Assembly (NCBI GenBank): GCA_903934795.1
Contig: CAIZPE010000051.1
Coordinates: 1 to 33,041 of the forward strand
Direction of reading: 5' to 3'
Source: an uncultured bacterium
Lineage (GTDB): Bacteria > Pseudomonadota > Gammaproteobacteria > Burkholderiales > Burkholderiaceae_E
DNA: 33,041 nucleotides
Under the pieces are notes generated by a model. That model saw only the letters and a program-made list of their open reading frames with translations. It was not told where the DNA came from and did not search any database. Position 1 is the stretch's first letter. Each line of letters begins with the position of its first letter. Below are positions 24,147 to 32,578 of this stretch, in pieces. The position numbers were made by a program, and so were the translations under genes.

Positions 24147-25730
24147 ATGACCACCGACCCACAGGACGGCTTTCGCCTGACCTACTCGACGATGTTCGAC
24201 CCTCCCGAGTCGCTGCATCAACGCTTCGAGGCCGCCCTCGCGACGGCAAGGGCGAGCGCCGGCGCGGAGCACCCGATGTGGATCGCGGGTCAGCCCCGTC
24301 ATGGCGCAGACCGCTTCGAGACCCGTGCCCCGGCCGATCGCCGGCAGGTGCTCGGCGTCTTCTCGCGCGCGGAGGCGGGTCTGGTGAGCGAGGCCGTGGC
24401 AGCGGCGAAGGCTGCCTTCCCCGCCTGGGCGGCAACACCGTGGCAGGAGCGGGTGTCGATGCTGCGTCGGGTGGCAGCGCTGATCGAGACCCGGGTGTAC
24501 GAGATCTCGGCTGCCGTCGCGATCGAGGTCGGCAAGAACCGCATGGAGGCGATCGGCGAAGTGCAGGAGAGCGCCGACCTGATCACCTGGTACTGCGACC
24601 AGATGGTGCGCAACGAGGGCTTCGAGATCACGCTGCCCGACGATCCGCTGCCGGGATGGCGCAGCCGCAACGCCACGCGCCTGCGCCCCTGCGGCCCCTG
24701 GGTGGTGGTGGCGCCCTTCAACTTCCCGGTGGCCCTGGCGGCCGGCCCGATCGGTGCCGCGCTGGTCACCGGCAACACCGTGGTCTTCAAGGTCGCGAGC
24801 GACACCGCATGGAGCGGCTCGCTGCTCATGGCAGCGCTGCGGGATGCCGGCCTGCCCCCGGGGGTGGTCAACCATGTGACCGCCGACGGCGCGGTGTTCG
24901 GCGAGGTGATCTGCACCGACCCCGCCATCGCGGGCGTGACCTTCACCGGTTCATCCGAGGTGGGCATGCACCTCTTCCGCCGCTTCGCGCAGGGGCCCTG
25001 GCCGCGGCCGTGCATCACCGAGATGGGCGGCAAGAACGCGGTGGTGGTCAGCCGCCACGCCGATCTCGACCGGGCGGCCACCGGCATCGTGCGTTCGGCC
25101 TTCGGCCTGCAGGGCCAGAAGTGCTCGGCCTGCTCGCGCGTGTATGTGGAGCGGCCGGTGGCGCAGGCGCTGCGCGAGCGCATGGTCACCCTCACGCGGG
25201 CGATCCGGGTGGGTGACCCCACCGAACGCAGTCACTGGATGGGGCCGCTGATCAACCAGGCAGCGTTCGAACGCTATCAGCGCTGCGTGTCGCAGGTGCG
25301 CCAGCACGGTCGGATCGACGAGGGCGGGCGCAGCCTGACCGAGGGTGATCTGCAGCATGGCTGGTTCGTCGCCCCCACCATCGCCCGCGCGCCGCGCGAC
25401 TTTCGCCTCTGGCGCGAGGAGAAGTTCATCCCGCTGGTGCTGGTCGAGGAGATCGACAGCGTCGGTGAAGGCATCGATCTTGCCAACGGCCTGCCTTACG
25501 GACTGACCGCCGGTTTCTATGGCGCGGCCTCGGAGGTCGACGGCTTCCTCGATCGCATCGAGGCGGGGGTCACCTATGTGAACCGCCCTCAGGGCGCCAC
25601 GACCGGTGCCTGGCCCGGCTACCAGCCCTTCGGGGGCTGGAAGGGCAGCGGCAGCACCGGCAAGGCGATCGGATCCCACTGGTACCTGCCGCTCTACCTG
25701 CGCGAACAGTCTCGCACGGTGGTCGACTGA
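24147..25730 (+). CDS. NAD(P)-dependent aldehyde dehydrogenase, glutamate-semialdehyde dehydrogenase type
   Basis: Oxidises an aldehyde to a carboxylic acid. 527 residues with Asn192 in APFNFPVALAA, Lys215 in VFKVAS, general base Glu292 in TEMGGKN, catalytic Cys326 in GQKCSACSRVY, and the C-terminal FGGWKGSGSTGKA. GQKCSACSR is the pattern of L-glutamate-gamma-semialdehyde (P5C) dehydrogenases, so proline or arginine breakdown is one option; other semialdehydes are possible. The ATG has AGGAG nine bases before it; the frame is open far upstream but without homology. It lies between two ABC importer operons and diverges from the first, which suggests a substrate link. There is no proline dehydrogenase domain, so it is not a full PutA. 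Confidence 0.92.
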   Translation: MTTDPQDGFRLTYSTMFDPPESLHQRFEAALATARASAGAEHPMWIAGQPRHGADRFETRAPADRRQVLGVFSRAEAGLVSEAVAAAKAAFPAWAATPWQERVSMLRRVAALIETRVYEISAAVAIEVGKNRMEAIGEVQESADLITWYCDQMVRNEGFEITLPDDPLPGWRSRNATRLRPCGPWVVVAPFNFPVALAAGPIGAALVTGNTVVFKVASDTAWSGSLLMAALRDAGLPPGVVNHVTADGAVFGEVICTDPAIAGVTFTGSSEVGMHLFRRFAQGPWPRPCITEMGGKNAVVVSRHADLDRAATGIVRSAFGLQGQKCSACSRVYVERPVAQALRERMVTLTRAIRVGDPTERSHWMGPLINQAAFERYQRCVSQVRQHGRIDEGGRSLTEGDLQHGWFVAPTIARAPRDFRLWREEKFIPLVLVEEIDSVGEGIDLANGLPYGLTAGFYGAASEVDGFLDRIEAGVTYVNRPQGATTGAWPGYQPFGGWKGSGSTGKAIGSHWYLPLYLREQSRTVVD

Positions 25731-25744
25731 GCTGCCGGGCTGAC

Positions 25745-25768
25745 GGCGCGCGGTCAGCGCCGCGCGCC
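25745..25768. terminator. Strong hairpin between convergent genes
   Basis: GGCGCGCGG (25745-25753) pairs perfectly with CCGCGCGCC (25760-25768) around a six-base loop, between the aldehyde dehydrogenase and livM stops. No T-run on either strand. Likely a shared 3' end structure. Confidence 0.55.
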
Positions 25769-25811
25769 AGTTCAGGCCCTCAGACCGTCAGCGACAGTCA
25801 GCCGCAGCGGG

Positions 25812-26777
25812 CTAGAGCGGCTTGCGGATGAGGTTGGCGATCTCGCCGATGATGCCGCGGCGGAAGGACATCACGCAGACCACGAAGATGACGCCCTGCA
25901 CCACCGTCACCCAGGCGCCAAGCTCGGCGAGGTAGTTCTGCATGGTGATGATCACGGCGGCGCCGACGATGGGGCCGAACATGGTGCCCAGTCCGCCCAC
26001 CAGGGTCATGAGCACCACCTCGCCGGACATCGACCAGTGCACATCGGTGAGCGAGGCGAGTTGGAACACCAGCGACTTCAGGCCACCGGCCAGCCCCGCC
26101 AGCGTGGCCGACAGCACATAGGCCATGAGCTTGTAGCGGTCGGTGTCATAACCCAGGGACAACGCCCGCGGCTCGTTCTCGCGGATGGCCTTGAGCACCT
26201 GGCCGAAGGGCGAGTGAACCACCCGCCAGATGAGGCCGAACGCGGCGAAGAACACCACGAAGACCAGCGCGTACATGGCGTAGTTGCCCGACATGTCGAA
26301 CAGGCCGAAGAGCTTGCCGCGCGGCACCGCCTGGATGCCGTCCTCGCCGCCGGTGAACGGCGCCTGCAGATAAAAGAAGAAGATCATCTGCGACAGCGCC
26401 AGCGTGATCATGGCGAAGTAGATGCCCTGACGCTTGATGGCAAGCAGCCCGGTGACCCAGCCCATGAGCGCCGCGCAGGCGGTGGCGAAGATCAGGGCGA
26501 ACTCGGGATTGAAACCCCAGACCTTGGCCGAATGCGCCGCCGCGTATCCGGCGGTGCCGAGGAACATGGCATGGCCGAAGGAGAGCAGCCCGCCGAAGCC
26601 GATGAGCAGGTTGAAGGCGCACGCGAACAGCGCGAAGCACATCACCTTCATCAGGAAAACGGGGTAGAGCACCAGCGGCGCCAGCAGGAAGAACGCGAAG
26701 AGGATCAGGAACGCGATCTTCTGGTGACCGGTGCCGGCGCCGGCGCCGGCCACGATCGGGACGGTGGATGAGGACAT
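25812..26777 (-). CDS. livM: LIV-type ABC transporter permease LivM (second system)
   Basis: 321 residues, about nine membrane segments, with FNLLIGFGGLLSFGHAMFLG (LivM signature, about 58-77) and the cytoplasmic loop GQVLKAIRENEPRALSLGYD. The start at 26777 follows the livH stop by 14 bases; the frame is open further upstream, but homology and spacing support this ATG, with only a weak GGGG as ribosome binding site. It is clearly divergent from LivM of the first system, so the two importers are not recent copies. Last gene of its operon. Confidence 0.93.
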   Translation of the reverse strand: MSSSTVPIVAGAGAGTGHQKIAFLILFAFFLLAPLVLYPVFLMKVMCFALFACAFNLLIGFGGLLSFGHAMFLGTAGYAAAHSAKVWGFNPEFALIFATACAALMGWVTGLLAIKRQGIYFAMITLALSQMIFFFYLQAPFTGGEDGIQAVPRGKLFGLFDMSGNYAMYALVFVVFFAAFGLIWRVVHSPFGQVLKAIRENEPRALSLGYDTDRYKLMAYVLSATLAGLAGGLKSLVFQLASLTDVHWSMSGEVVLMTLVGGLGTMFGPIVGAAVIITMQNYLAELGAWVTVVQGVIFVVCVMSFRRGIIGEIANLIRKPL

Positions 26778-26791
26778 GAGGAGCCCCTGCG

Positions 26792-27676
26792 CTACTTCTG
26801 GGTGCCGAACAGCCCGGCGGGCTTGATCAGCAGGACGATGGCCATGATCACGAAGATCACGGTGTTCGAGGCTTCGGGGTAGAAGACCTTGGTGAGGCCC
26901 TCGACCAGGCCCAGGCCGAACCCGGTGATGATCGACCCCAGGATGGAGCCCATGCCGCCGATCACCACCACGGCAAACACCACGATGATCAGGTCGGCAC
27001 CCATCTGCGGGCTGACCTGATAGATCGGGGCGGCCATGACGCCGCCCAGCGCGGCCAGCCCCACGCCGAAGCCGTAGGTGAGCGTGATCATCCGGGGCAC
27101 ATTGATGCCGAAGGACTGCACCAGCGCCGGGTTCTCGGTGGCCGCCCGCAGATACGCGCCGAGCTTGGTGCGCTCGATGACATACCAGGTGACCAGGCAC
27201 AGCACCAGCGAGGCACCGATCACCCAGGCCCGATAGTTGGGCAGGAACATGAAGCCGAGGTTCTTGCCGCCGGTGAGCTCGGGCGGGATCGGGTAGGGCT
27301 GGCCCGACGAGCCGAACTCATTGCGGAACAGCCCCTGGATGATCAGCCCCAGCCCGAAGGTGAGCAGCAGTCCGTAGAGATGATCGAGCTTGTAGAGCCG
27401 GGCGAGAAACACCCGCTCGACGATCACCCCCGACACCCCGACCACGATCGGCGCCAGCAGCAGCGACCACCAGTAGCCGAGCTGCAGGTAGTTCAGGGCG
27501 AGGTAGGCCACGAACGCGCCCATCATGTACTGGGCGCCGTGGGTGAAGTTGATGATGTTGAGCAGGCCGAAGATGACCGCCAGGCCCAGCGACAGCAACG
27601 CGTAGAACGAGCCGTTGATCAGGCCGATCAGCAGCTGCCCGAACAGGGCCTGGGTGGGAACGCCGAAGATCTCCAT
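26792..27676 (-). CDS. livH: LIV-type ABC transporter permease LivH (second system)
   Basis: 294 residues, eight or so membrane segments. GLAVIFGLLNIINFTHGAQYMMGAF is the LivH signature and RTKLGAYLRAATENPALVQSFGIN the loop that contacts the ATPases. It ends IKPAGLFGTQK. It starts 30 bases after the binding-protein stop, with CGGCGGCT but no strong ribosome binding site before the ATG. Confidence 0.94.
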   Translation of the reverse strand: MEIFGVPTQALFGQLLIGLINGSFYALLSLGLAVIFGLLNIINFTHGAQYMMGAFVAYLALNYLQLGYWWSLLLAPIVVGVSGVIVERVFLARLYKLDHLYGLLLTFGLGLIIQGLFRNEFGSSGQPYPIPPELTGGKNLGFMFLPNYRAWVIGASLVLCLVTWYVIERTKLGAYLRAATENPALVQSFGINVPRMITLTYGFGVGLAALGGVMAAPIYQVSPQMGADLIIVVFAVVVIGGMGSILGSIITGFGLGLVEGLTKVFYPEASNTVIFVIMAIVLLIKPAGLFGTQK

Positions 27677-27706
27677 GGGAGCCGCCGCTGAGCCTTGTCG
27701 GTGAGC

Positions 27707-28924
27707 TTACTTCTTGGCGACCAGCGGGCAGTTGCCCTGGTCGATGGGCCGGAAAGCCTGGTCAGCCGGGATGGTGGCCCGGACCTTGTAGTAGTCGTAC
27801 GGGCCCTTGGACTCGGCCGGCTTCTTGACCTCGACCAGGTAGGCCGGGTGCAGCTTGCGGCCATCGGCGCGGATGGTGCCCTTGCCGAACAGCACATCGT
27901 CGGTGGCCAACTCCTTCATCTTGGCCACCACCTTGGTCCCGTCGTCGCTCTTGAGGGCTTCGACCGCCTTGAGATAGTGCAGCACCGAGCCATAGACGCC
28001 GGCATGGACCATCGACGGATACTTGCCGCCGCTCTGCGCGACGAACCGCTTGGTCCACGCACGGGTCTGGTCGTTCAGGTCCCAGTAGAAGGTCTCGGTG
28101 AAGATCAGGCCCTGGGCCTTGTCCAGGCCGAGGGCGTGAACATCGGGCAGGAACACCAGCAGACCGGCCAGGTTCTGGCCGCCGCGGGTGATGCCGAACT
28201 CGGCCGCCTGCTTGATCGAGTTCTGGGTGTCGCCGCCGGCGTTGGCCAGACCGATGATCTTGGCCTTGGAAGCCTGGGCCTGCAGCAGGAACGAGGAGAA
28301 GTCCTGGGTGTTCAGCGGATGACGCACCTTGTTCAGCACCTTGCCGCCGGACTTGAGCACCACCGCCTCGGTGTCGCGCTCGAGCGCATGGCCGAAGGCA
28401 TAGTCGGAGGTCAGGAAGAACCAGGTGTCACCGCCGGTCTTGACGATCGCCGAGCCGGTGCCGTTGGCCAGCATCCAGGTGTCGTAGGTCCAGTGAACCG
28501 TATTGGGGGAGCAGTCCTTGCCGGTGAGATCGGAGGTGGCCGCGCCGGAGTTCAGCATGACCTTGCCCTTCTCGCGCACGATCTGGTTGACCGCCAGCGC
28601 CACCGAGGAGGTGGGCACATCGGCAACCGCATCGACCTTGTCGGTGTCGAACCACTTGCGAACGATGCTCGAACCGATGTCGGGCTTGTTCTGATGGTCG
28701 GCCGAGAGGATCTCGACCTTCATGTTCTTCTTGGCGGCGCCGAAGTCCTCGACCGCCATGCGGGCGGCGATCACCGAGCCCTGCCCGGTGATGTCGGCAT
28801 ACAGGCCCGACATGTCGTTGATGACGCCGATCTTGATCACGCCGTCGGAGACCTGCGCGCTGGCGCCGGCCGACAGGGCCATGGCGCCGGCAACCAGGGT
28901 GGAAATCAGAGTGCGCTTGAACAT
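27707..28924 (-). CDS. LIV-type ABC transporter substrate-binding protein (second system)
   Basis: 405-residue periplasmic binding protein. The ATG at 28924 has GGGAGA seven bases upstream; the frame extends further but the signal peptide starts here (FKRTLISTLVAGAMALSAGA, cut after SAQ). Then VSDGVIKIGVINDMSGLYADITGQGS, the pocket-lining start of this type, and EILSADHQNKPDIGSSIVRKW. Proteins of this subgroup often bind aromatic or short organic acids, but the ligand cannot be read from sequence. It is in the middle of the operon, between livF and livH, unlike the first system where it is last. The C-terminus ends in a Cys-containing GNCPLVAKK tail. Confidence 0.93.
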   Translation of the reverse strand: MFKRTLISTLVAGAMALSAGASAQVSDGVIKIGVINDMSGLYADITGQGSVIAARMAVEDFGAAKKNMKVEILSADHQNKPDIGSSIVRKWFDTDKVDAVADVPTSSVALAVNQIVREKGKVMLNSGAATSDLTGKDCSPNTVHWTYDTWMLANGTGSAIVKTGGDTWFFLTSDYAFGHALERDTEAVVLKSGGKVLNKVRHPLNTQDFSSFLLQAQASKAKIIGLANAGGDTQNSIKQAAEFGITRGGQNLAGLLVFLPDVHALGLDKAQGLIFTETFYWDLNDQTRAWTKRFVAQSGGKYPSMVHAGVYGSVLHYLKAVEALKSDDGTKVVAKMKELATDDVLFGKGTIRADGRKLHPAYLVEVKKPAESKGPYDYYKVRATIPADQAFRPIDQGNCPLVAKK

Positions 28925-29003
28925 GGTGTCTCCCTGAGTGCTGGGGGTGTTGTGCGGTTGTGTGTTGGGGCCGGGAACCGTGATGGCGACTGGCTGGCCA
29001 GGC

Positions 29004-29714
29004 TCAGACGCCGAGGTATTCGTGGAGCATGCCCATCTTGGCGTCGAGTTCGGCGGCGCTGAAGCCCTCGACGATTCGGCCGTGCTCCATGACATAGAAG
29101 CGGTCGGCCAGCGGGGCGGCGAAACGGAAGTTCTGCTCGACCATGATCACCGTGAAGCCGCGCTCGCGAAGCGTGCGGATCATGCGGGCCAGCGCCTGCA
29201 CGATCACCGGGGCAAGACCCTCGGAGATCTCGTCGAGCAGCAGCAACCGCGCGCCGGTGCGCAGGATGCGCGCGACCGCCAGCATCTGCTGCTCGCCACC
29301 CGAAAGGCGCGTGCCCTGGCTGTTGCGACGCTCCTTGAGGTTGGGGAACATGGCGTAGATCTCGTCGATCGACATGCCCGCCGAGCCCACGCTGGGCGGC
29401 AGCATGAGGTTCTCTTCGCAGGACAGGCTGGCGAAGATGCCGCGTTCCTCCGGGCAGTAGCCAAGGCCGAGCTGCGCGATGCGGTGCGGTGGCAGACCGA
29501 TCGCCTCGGTGCCGTTGATCATGATCGAGCCGGTCCGCCGGCCCACCAGGCCGAGGATCGACTTCAGCGTGGTGGTGCGGCCCGCACCATTGCGGCCGAG
29601 CAGCGTGACCACCTCGCCCTTGTTCACGGTGAGGTCCACCCCGTGCAGGATGTGCGACTCGCCGTAGAAGGCGTGCAGGTCGGTGACCCGCAGGAATTCG
29701 GTGTTCTCAGCCAT
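29004..29714 (-). CDS. livF: LIV-type ABC transporter ATPase LivF (second system), Walker A Lys replaced by Arg
   Basis: 236-residue ATPase subunit. ABC signature LSGGEQQML, Walker B LLLLDEISEGLAP with its catalytic Glu, and the H-loop-region VIMVEQNF are normal. The Walker A reads GRNGAGRTTT (about 40-49), so the invariant lysine is arginine; the codon is CGC and the surrounding frame is intact. I recall this Arg form in some proteobacterial LivF proteins, so it may be a tolerated variant with the partner LivG supplying normal ATP binding. It starts overlapping the livG stop by eight bases. Confidence 0.93.
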   Translation of the reverse strand: MAENTEFLRVTDLHAFYGESHILHGVDLTVNKGEVVTLLGRNGAGRTTTLKSILGLVGRRTGSIMINGTEAIGLPPHRIAQLGLGYCPEERGIFASLSCEENLMLPPSVGSAGMSIDEIYAMFPNLKERRNSQGTRLSGGEQQMLAVARILRTGARLLLLDEISEGLAPVIVQALARMIRTLRERGFTVIMVEQNFRFAAPLADRFYVMEHGRIVEGFSAAELDAKMGMLHEYLGV

Positions 29715-30483
29715 GCGCTCCCCGCAACTCAGCGGCCTCGCTGCCCATGTAGGCCTCGAGCACCTGCGGATCCTTCGATACCGTCTCGTAGGGGCCTTCG
29801 GCGATCACCTGACCCCGCTGCAGCACGCTGATGCGATCGGCGATGCTCGAGACCACGTTCATGTTGTGCTCGACCATGAGAACGGTGCGGTTGGCCGAGA
29901 CCTTCTTGATGAGCTGGGTGACGCGCTCGACATCCTCGTGGCCCATGCCCTGGGTGGGCTCATCGAGCAGCATGAGCTCGGGCTCGGTGGCCAGGGTGGT
30001 GGCAATCTCGAGCGCCCGCTTGCGGCCGTAGGGCAGCTCGACGGTGACCGTGTCGGCATAGTCCTGAAGCCCCACGGTCTCGAGCAGCGCCCGGGCGCGG
30101 TCGTGCAGGGCCTCGAGCGTGCGCTCGGACTTCCAGAAGTGGAAGGAGGTGCCGAGCTCGCGCTGCAGGCCGATGCGCACGTTCTCGAGGACCGTGAGAT
30201 GCGGGAAGGTGGCCGAGATCTGGAAGGACCGGACGATGCCCCGGCGCGCGGTCTGGGCCGGCTTCTCGTGGGTGATGTCCTGGCCCTTGTAGAGGATCTG
30301 TCCGCGGGTGGGCGGCAGGAACTTGGTGAGCAGGTTGAACACCGTGGTCTTGCCGGCGCCATTGGGGCCGATCAGGGCATGGATGTGACCGCGCTGGACC
30401 TTCAGGTTCACATCGCTGACGGCGACGAAACCCTTGAACTCCTTCACCAGCCCACGCGTTTCGAGAATGATGTCTTCGGCCAT
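29707..30483 (-). CDS. livG: LIV-type ABC transporter ATPase LivG (second system)
   Basis: 258 residues from ATG 30483. Walker A GPNGAGKTTVFN keeps its lysine, the LivG-type signature is ELPYGRKRALEIATTLA, Walker B LMLLDEPTQGMGHED, and the H-loop VLMVEHNMNVV. The frame is open upstream to 30657, but homology starts at MAEDIILETRGLVKEF. The ribosome binding site is poor. It is the first gene of the operon livG-livF-binding protein-livH-livM, behind the promoter at 30542-30570. It pairs with the Arg-Walker LivF. Confidence 0.94.
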   Translation of the reverse strand: MAEDIILETRGLVKEFKGFVAVSDVNLKVQRGHIHALIGPNGAGKTTVFNLLTKFLPPTRGQILYKGQDITHEKPAQTARRGIVRSFQISATFPHLTVLENVRIGLQRELGTSFHFWKSERTLEALHDRARALLETVGLQDYADTVTVELPYGRKRALEIATTLATEPELMLLDEPTQGMGHEDVERVTQLIKKVSANRTVLMVEHNMNVVSSIADRISVLQRGQVIAEGPYETVSKDPQVLEAYMGSEAAELRGAHG

Positions 30484-30517
30484 CCGGGTGCACAGACAGG
30501 GGTTGACGGGTTGTCGG

Positions 30518-30534
30518 GCACCGGGGATCGGTGC
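30518..30534 (-). promoter_or_regulatory. Hairpin at the predicted 5' end of the second liv transcript
   Basis: GCACCG (30518-30523) and CGGTGC (30529-30534) pair around a five-base loop. The predicted transcription start is about 30535, so the stem would be the very 5' end of the mRNA. It may stabilise the message; no riboswitch is recognised. Confidence 0.35.
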
Positions 30535-30541
30535 GGGGCGG

Positions 30542-30570
30542 ATTATGTCCAAAGGCCAGGGGCGAGGCAA
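30542..30570 (-). promoter_or_regulatory. Sigma70-type promoter for second liv operon
   Basis: Minus-strand TTGCCT (30570-30565), 17-base spacer, CATAAT (30547-30542). The start site would be about 50 bases ahead of livG. The -10 hexamer is identical to that of the rplU promoter and the -35 differs by one base, suggesting strong constitutive-type sequence. Confidence 0.72.
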
Positions 30571-30631
30571 ACACGACCGGCGGCCGCCTCGGGGTGACAG
30601 AAGGCTTCGACCCCTCCCCCAGACGAGAAAG

Positions 30632-30646
30632 CCCGGTATTTCCGGG
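30632..30646 (-). terminator. Terminator-like hairpin after the dehydratase gene
   Basis: On the minus strand CCCGG, loop AAATA, CCGGG is followed by CTTTCTC. It starts eight bases after the dehydratase stop. The stem is short and the T-run broken, so it is a modest intrinsic terminator separating the dehydratase from the second liv operon. Confidence 0.55.
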
Positions 30647-30653
30647 TCGAATG

Positions 30654-32453
30654 TCAATGATTGTCGCGGGGAATTCCGTGCGTGGCGTCGATGCGCTGAT
30701 AACTCACCGCGAAGTCGAGGCAGGCACCGGTCTGCAATTGCCCCACATGGCGACGCTGCAACTCCTGCCAGGGTGTCTGGCTGACCAGCGCGGGCGGCTT
30801 CCAGGCAGCGCGCCGCCGGGCGAGTTCGTCATCGGAGATCAGCATGTCGGCGCGACGCCGGTCGAGGTCGATGCGGACCCGGTCGCCGGTGCGCAGCAGG
30901 GCAAGGCCGCCGCCGACCACCGATTCGGGTGACGCATTCAGGATGGAAGGGCTGGCCGAGGTGCCGGACTGGCGGCCGTCGCCCACGCAGGGCAGCATCG
31001 TGATGCCCTGGCGCACCAGCGCGTCGGGCGGCAGCATGTTGACCACCTCGGCCGCACCCGGATAGCCGATCGGCCCGACACCGCGGATGAACAGCAGGCA
31101 ATCGGCATCGATCGCCAGCGCGGGGTCATTGATGCGCGCGTGGTAGTCCTCGGGGCCCTCGAAGACGATGGCGCGGCCCTCGAAAGCCCCCTCGTCACCG
31201 GCGCGCTGCAGGTAGCGGGCGCGGAATTCCGCGGTGATCACCGAGGTCTTCATCACCGCCGACTCGAACAGGTTGCCGCTGAGCACCGCAAAGCCGGCCT
31301 GGGGCAGCAGGGGCTGTTCGTAGGCCCGGATGACATCGCGGTTGCGCACCGGCGTGTCGGCATAGCACTCGGCGATGGTACGACCGGACACGTTGAGCGC
31401 ATTGCCGTGCAGCTTGCCGGCGCGCAGCAGTTCGTTCATGACCCCCGGCACGCCGCCGGCGCGATGGAACTCCTCGCCGAGATACTGGCCGGCCGGCATC
31501 AGGTTGACCAGCAGGGGCACCTCGTAGCCGATGCGGTCCCAGTCGGTGATGTCGAGGGCCACCCCCATGTGGCGGGCGATGGCGGTGACGTGCGGCGGGC
31601 AGTTGGTGGAGGCGCCCAGGGCGCTCGAGGCGACGATCGCGTTCTCGAAGGCCTCACGGGTGAGGATGCGCGAGGGGCGCAGGTCTTCATGAACCATCTC
31701 GACGATGCGCCGGCCGGTGGCGTAGGCCATCTGGGCGCGCTCGCGGTAGGGCCCGGGGATGGCGGCGCAGCCCGGCAGGGACATGCCCAGCGCCTCGGCC
31801 ACGCTGTTCATGGACAGGGCCGTGCCCATGGTGTTGCAGTGGCCTACCGAGGGAGCCGAGGAGGCGACCATCTCGAGGAACTGGTCATAGTCGATCCGGC
31901 CGGCGGCGAGCTCCTGGCGGGCGTGCCAGACCACGGTGCCGGAGCCGGCCAGGCCGTTGTTGTAGTACCCGTTGAGCATCGGCCCGCCCGACAGCACGAT
32001 GGCCGGGATGTCGACCGTGGCCGCCCCCATGAGCATGGCCGGGGTGGTCTTGTCGCATCCGGTGGTGAGCACCACGCCGTCGAGGTGGTATCCGTAGAGC
32101 ACTTCCACCAGCGAGAGGTAGGCGAGGTTGCGGTCCAGCGCCGCCGTGGGGCGCTTGCCGGTCTCCTGGATGGGATGCACCGGGAATTCCAGGGGGATGC
32201 CGCCGGCATCACGGATGCCGTCGCGCACCCGGCGGGCCAGCTCGAGATGGTGCCGGTTGCAGGGCGCGATGTCGCTGCCGGTCTGGGCGATGCCGATCAC
32301 CGGCTTGCCGCTGTTGCGCAGTTCGTCGAGCGTGAGGCCGTAGTTCATCATGCGCTCGAGGTAGAGCGCGGTCATGCCCGGATTGTCGGGATTGTCGAAC
32401 CAGGCTCGCGAACGCAGGCGCCGTCCGCCCGGCTTGTCGTGGCTGTTGGCCAT
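30654..32453 (-). CDS. IlvD/Edd-family dehydratase, sugar-acid (pentonate) type
   Basis: Iron-sulfur dehydratase removing water from a dihydroxy acid to give a 2-keto-3-deoxy acid. 599 residues from ATG 32453, with GGAGGAG before it; the frame is open 14 codons further. Cluster ligand candidates are Cys65 (IAPCNRHH), Cys133 ([11 protein letters not shown]) and Cys206 (GHCNTMGTA), the three-cysteine pattern of [2Fe-2S] arabinonate/xylonate dehydratases. [16 protein letters not shown] (491-506) carries the catalytic serine in the form typical of that subgroup rather than of IlvD. Length fits. Sugar specificity cannot be told. No other pentose pathway gene adjoins it, except that the aldehyde dehydrogenase at 24147 might oxidise a semialdehyde product. 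Confidence 0.93.
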   Translation of the reverse strand: MANSHDKPGGRRLRSRAWFDNPDNPGMTALYLERMMNYGLTLDELRNSGKPVIGIAQTGSDIAPCNRHHLELARRVRDGIRDAGGIPLEFPVHPIQETGKRPTAALDRNLAYLSLVEVLYGYHLDGVVLTTGCDKTTPAMLMGAATVDIPAIVLSGGPMLNGYYNNGLAGSGTVVWHARQELAAGRIDYDQFLEMVASSAPSVGHCNTMGTALSMNSVAEALGMSLPGCAAIPGPYRERAQMAYATGRRIVEMVHEDLRPSRILTREAFENAIVASSALGASTNCPPHVTAIARHMGVALDITDWDRIGYEVPLLVNLMPAGQYLGEEFHRAGGVPGVMNELLRAGKLHGNALNVSGRTIAECYADTPVRNRDVIRAYEQPLLPQAGFAVLSGNLFESAVMKTSVITAEFRARYLQRAGDEGAFEGRAIVFEGPEDYHARINDPALAIDADCLLFIRGVGPIGYPGAAEVVNMLPPDALVRQGITMLPCVGDGRQSGTSASPSILNASPESVVGGGLALLRTGDRVRIDLDRRRADMLISDDELARRRAAWKPPALVSQTPWQELQRRHVGQLQTGACLDFAVSYQRIDATHGIPRDNH

Positions 32454-32536
32454 GGGTGTCTCCTCCTGTGGCAGTCTTTCGGGCAAGTGTAGCAACCGGG
32501 CCGTTCATCCGGACGCCAGCGGCCGTTTGTCCTCCC

Positions 32537-32571
32537 GGCAATCATCGCGGCTTACCCCGGCCCCGATTGCC
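32537..32571. repeat. Inverted repeat upstream of pilB
   Basis: GGCAATC (32537-32543) and GATTGCC (32565-32571) are 7-base arms 21 bases apart, ending eight bases before the pilB ATG. It could be an operator or a leader stem. No clear promoter is seen in the 125-base gap between the dehydratase and pilB starts. Confidence 0.35.
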
Positions 32572-32578
32572 GCGCATC

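Noticed and set aside
27434-27444. Eleven-base match (CACCCCGACCA) to the 3' end of tRNA-Pro, considered as an attachment site
   Set aside because: It lies inside livH coding sequence and the match does not extend; it is likely chance in GC-rich DNA.
30588-30596. CTCGGGGTG, identical to bases at the tRNA-Pro 5' end
   Set aside because: Nine bases only, with no cloverleaf or further match around it.
32551-32562. CTTACCCCGGCC near pilB, resembling the tRNA 3' end at ten of twelve positions
   Set aside because: Too short and imperfect to call an attachment site, and no integrase is present.
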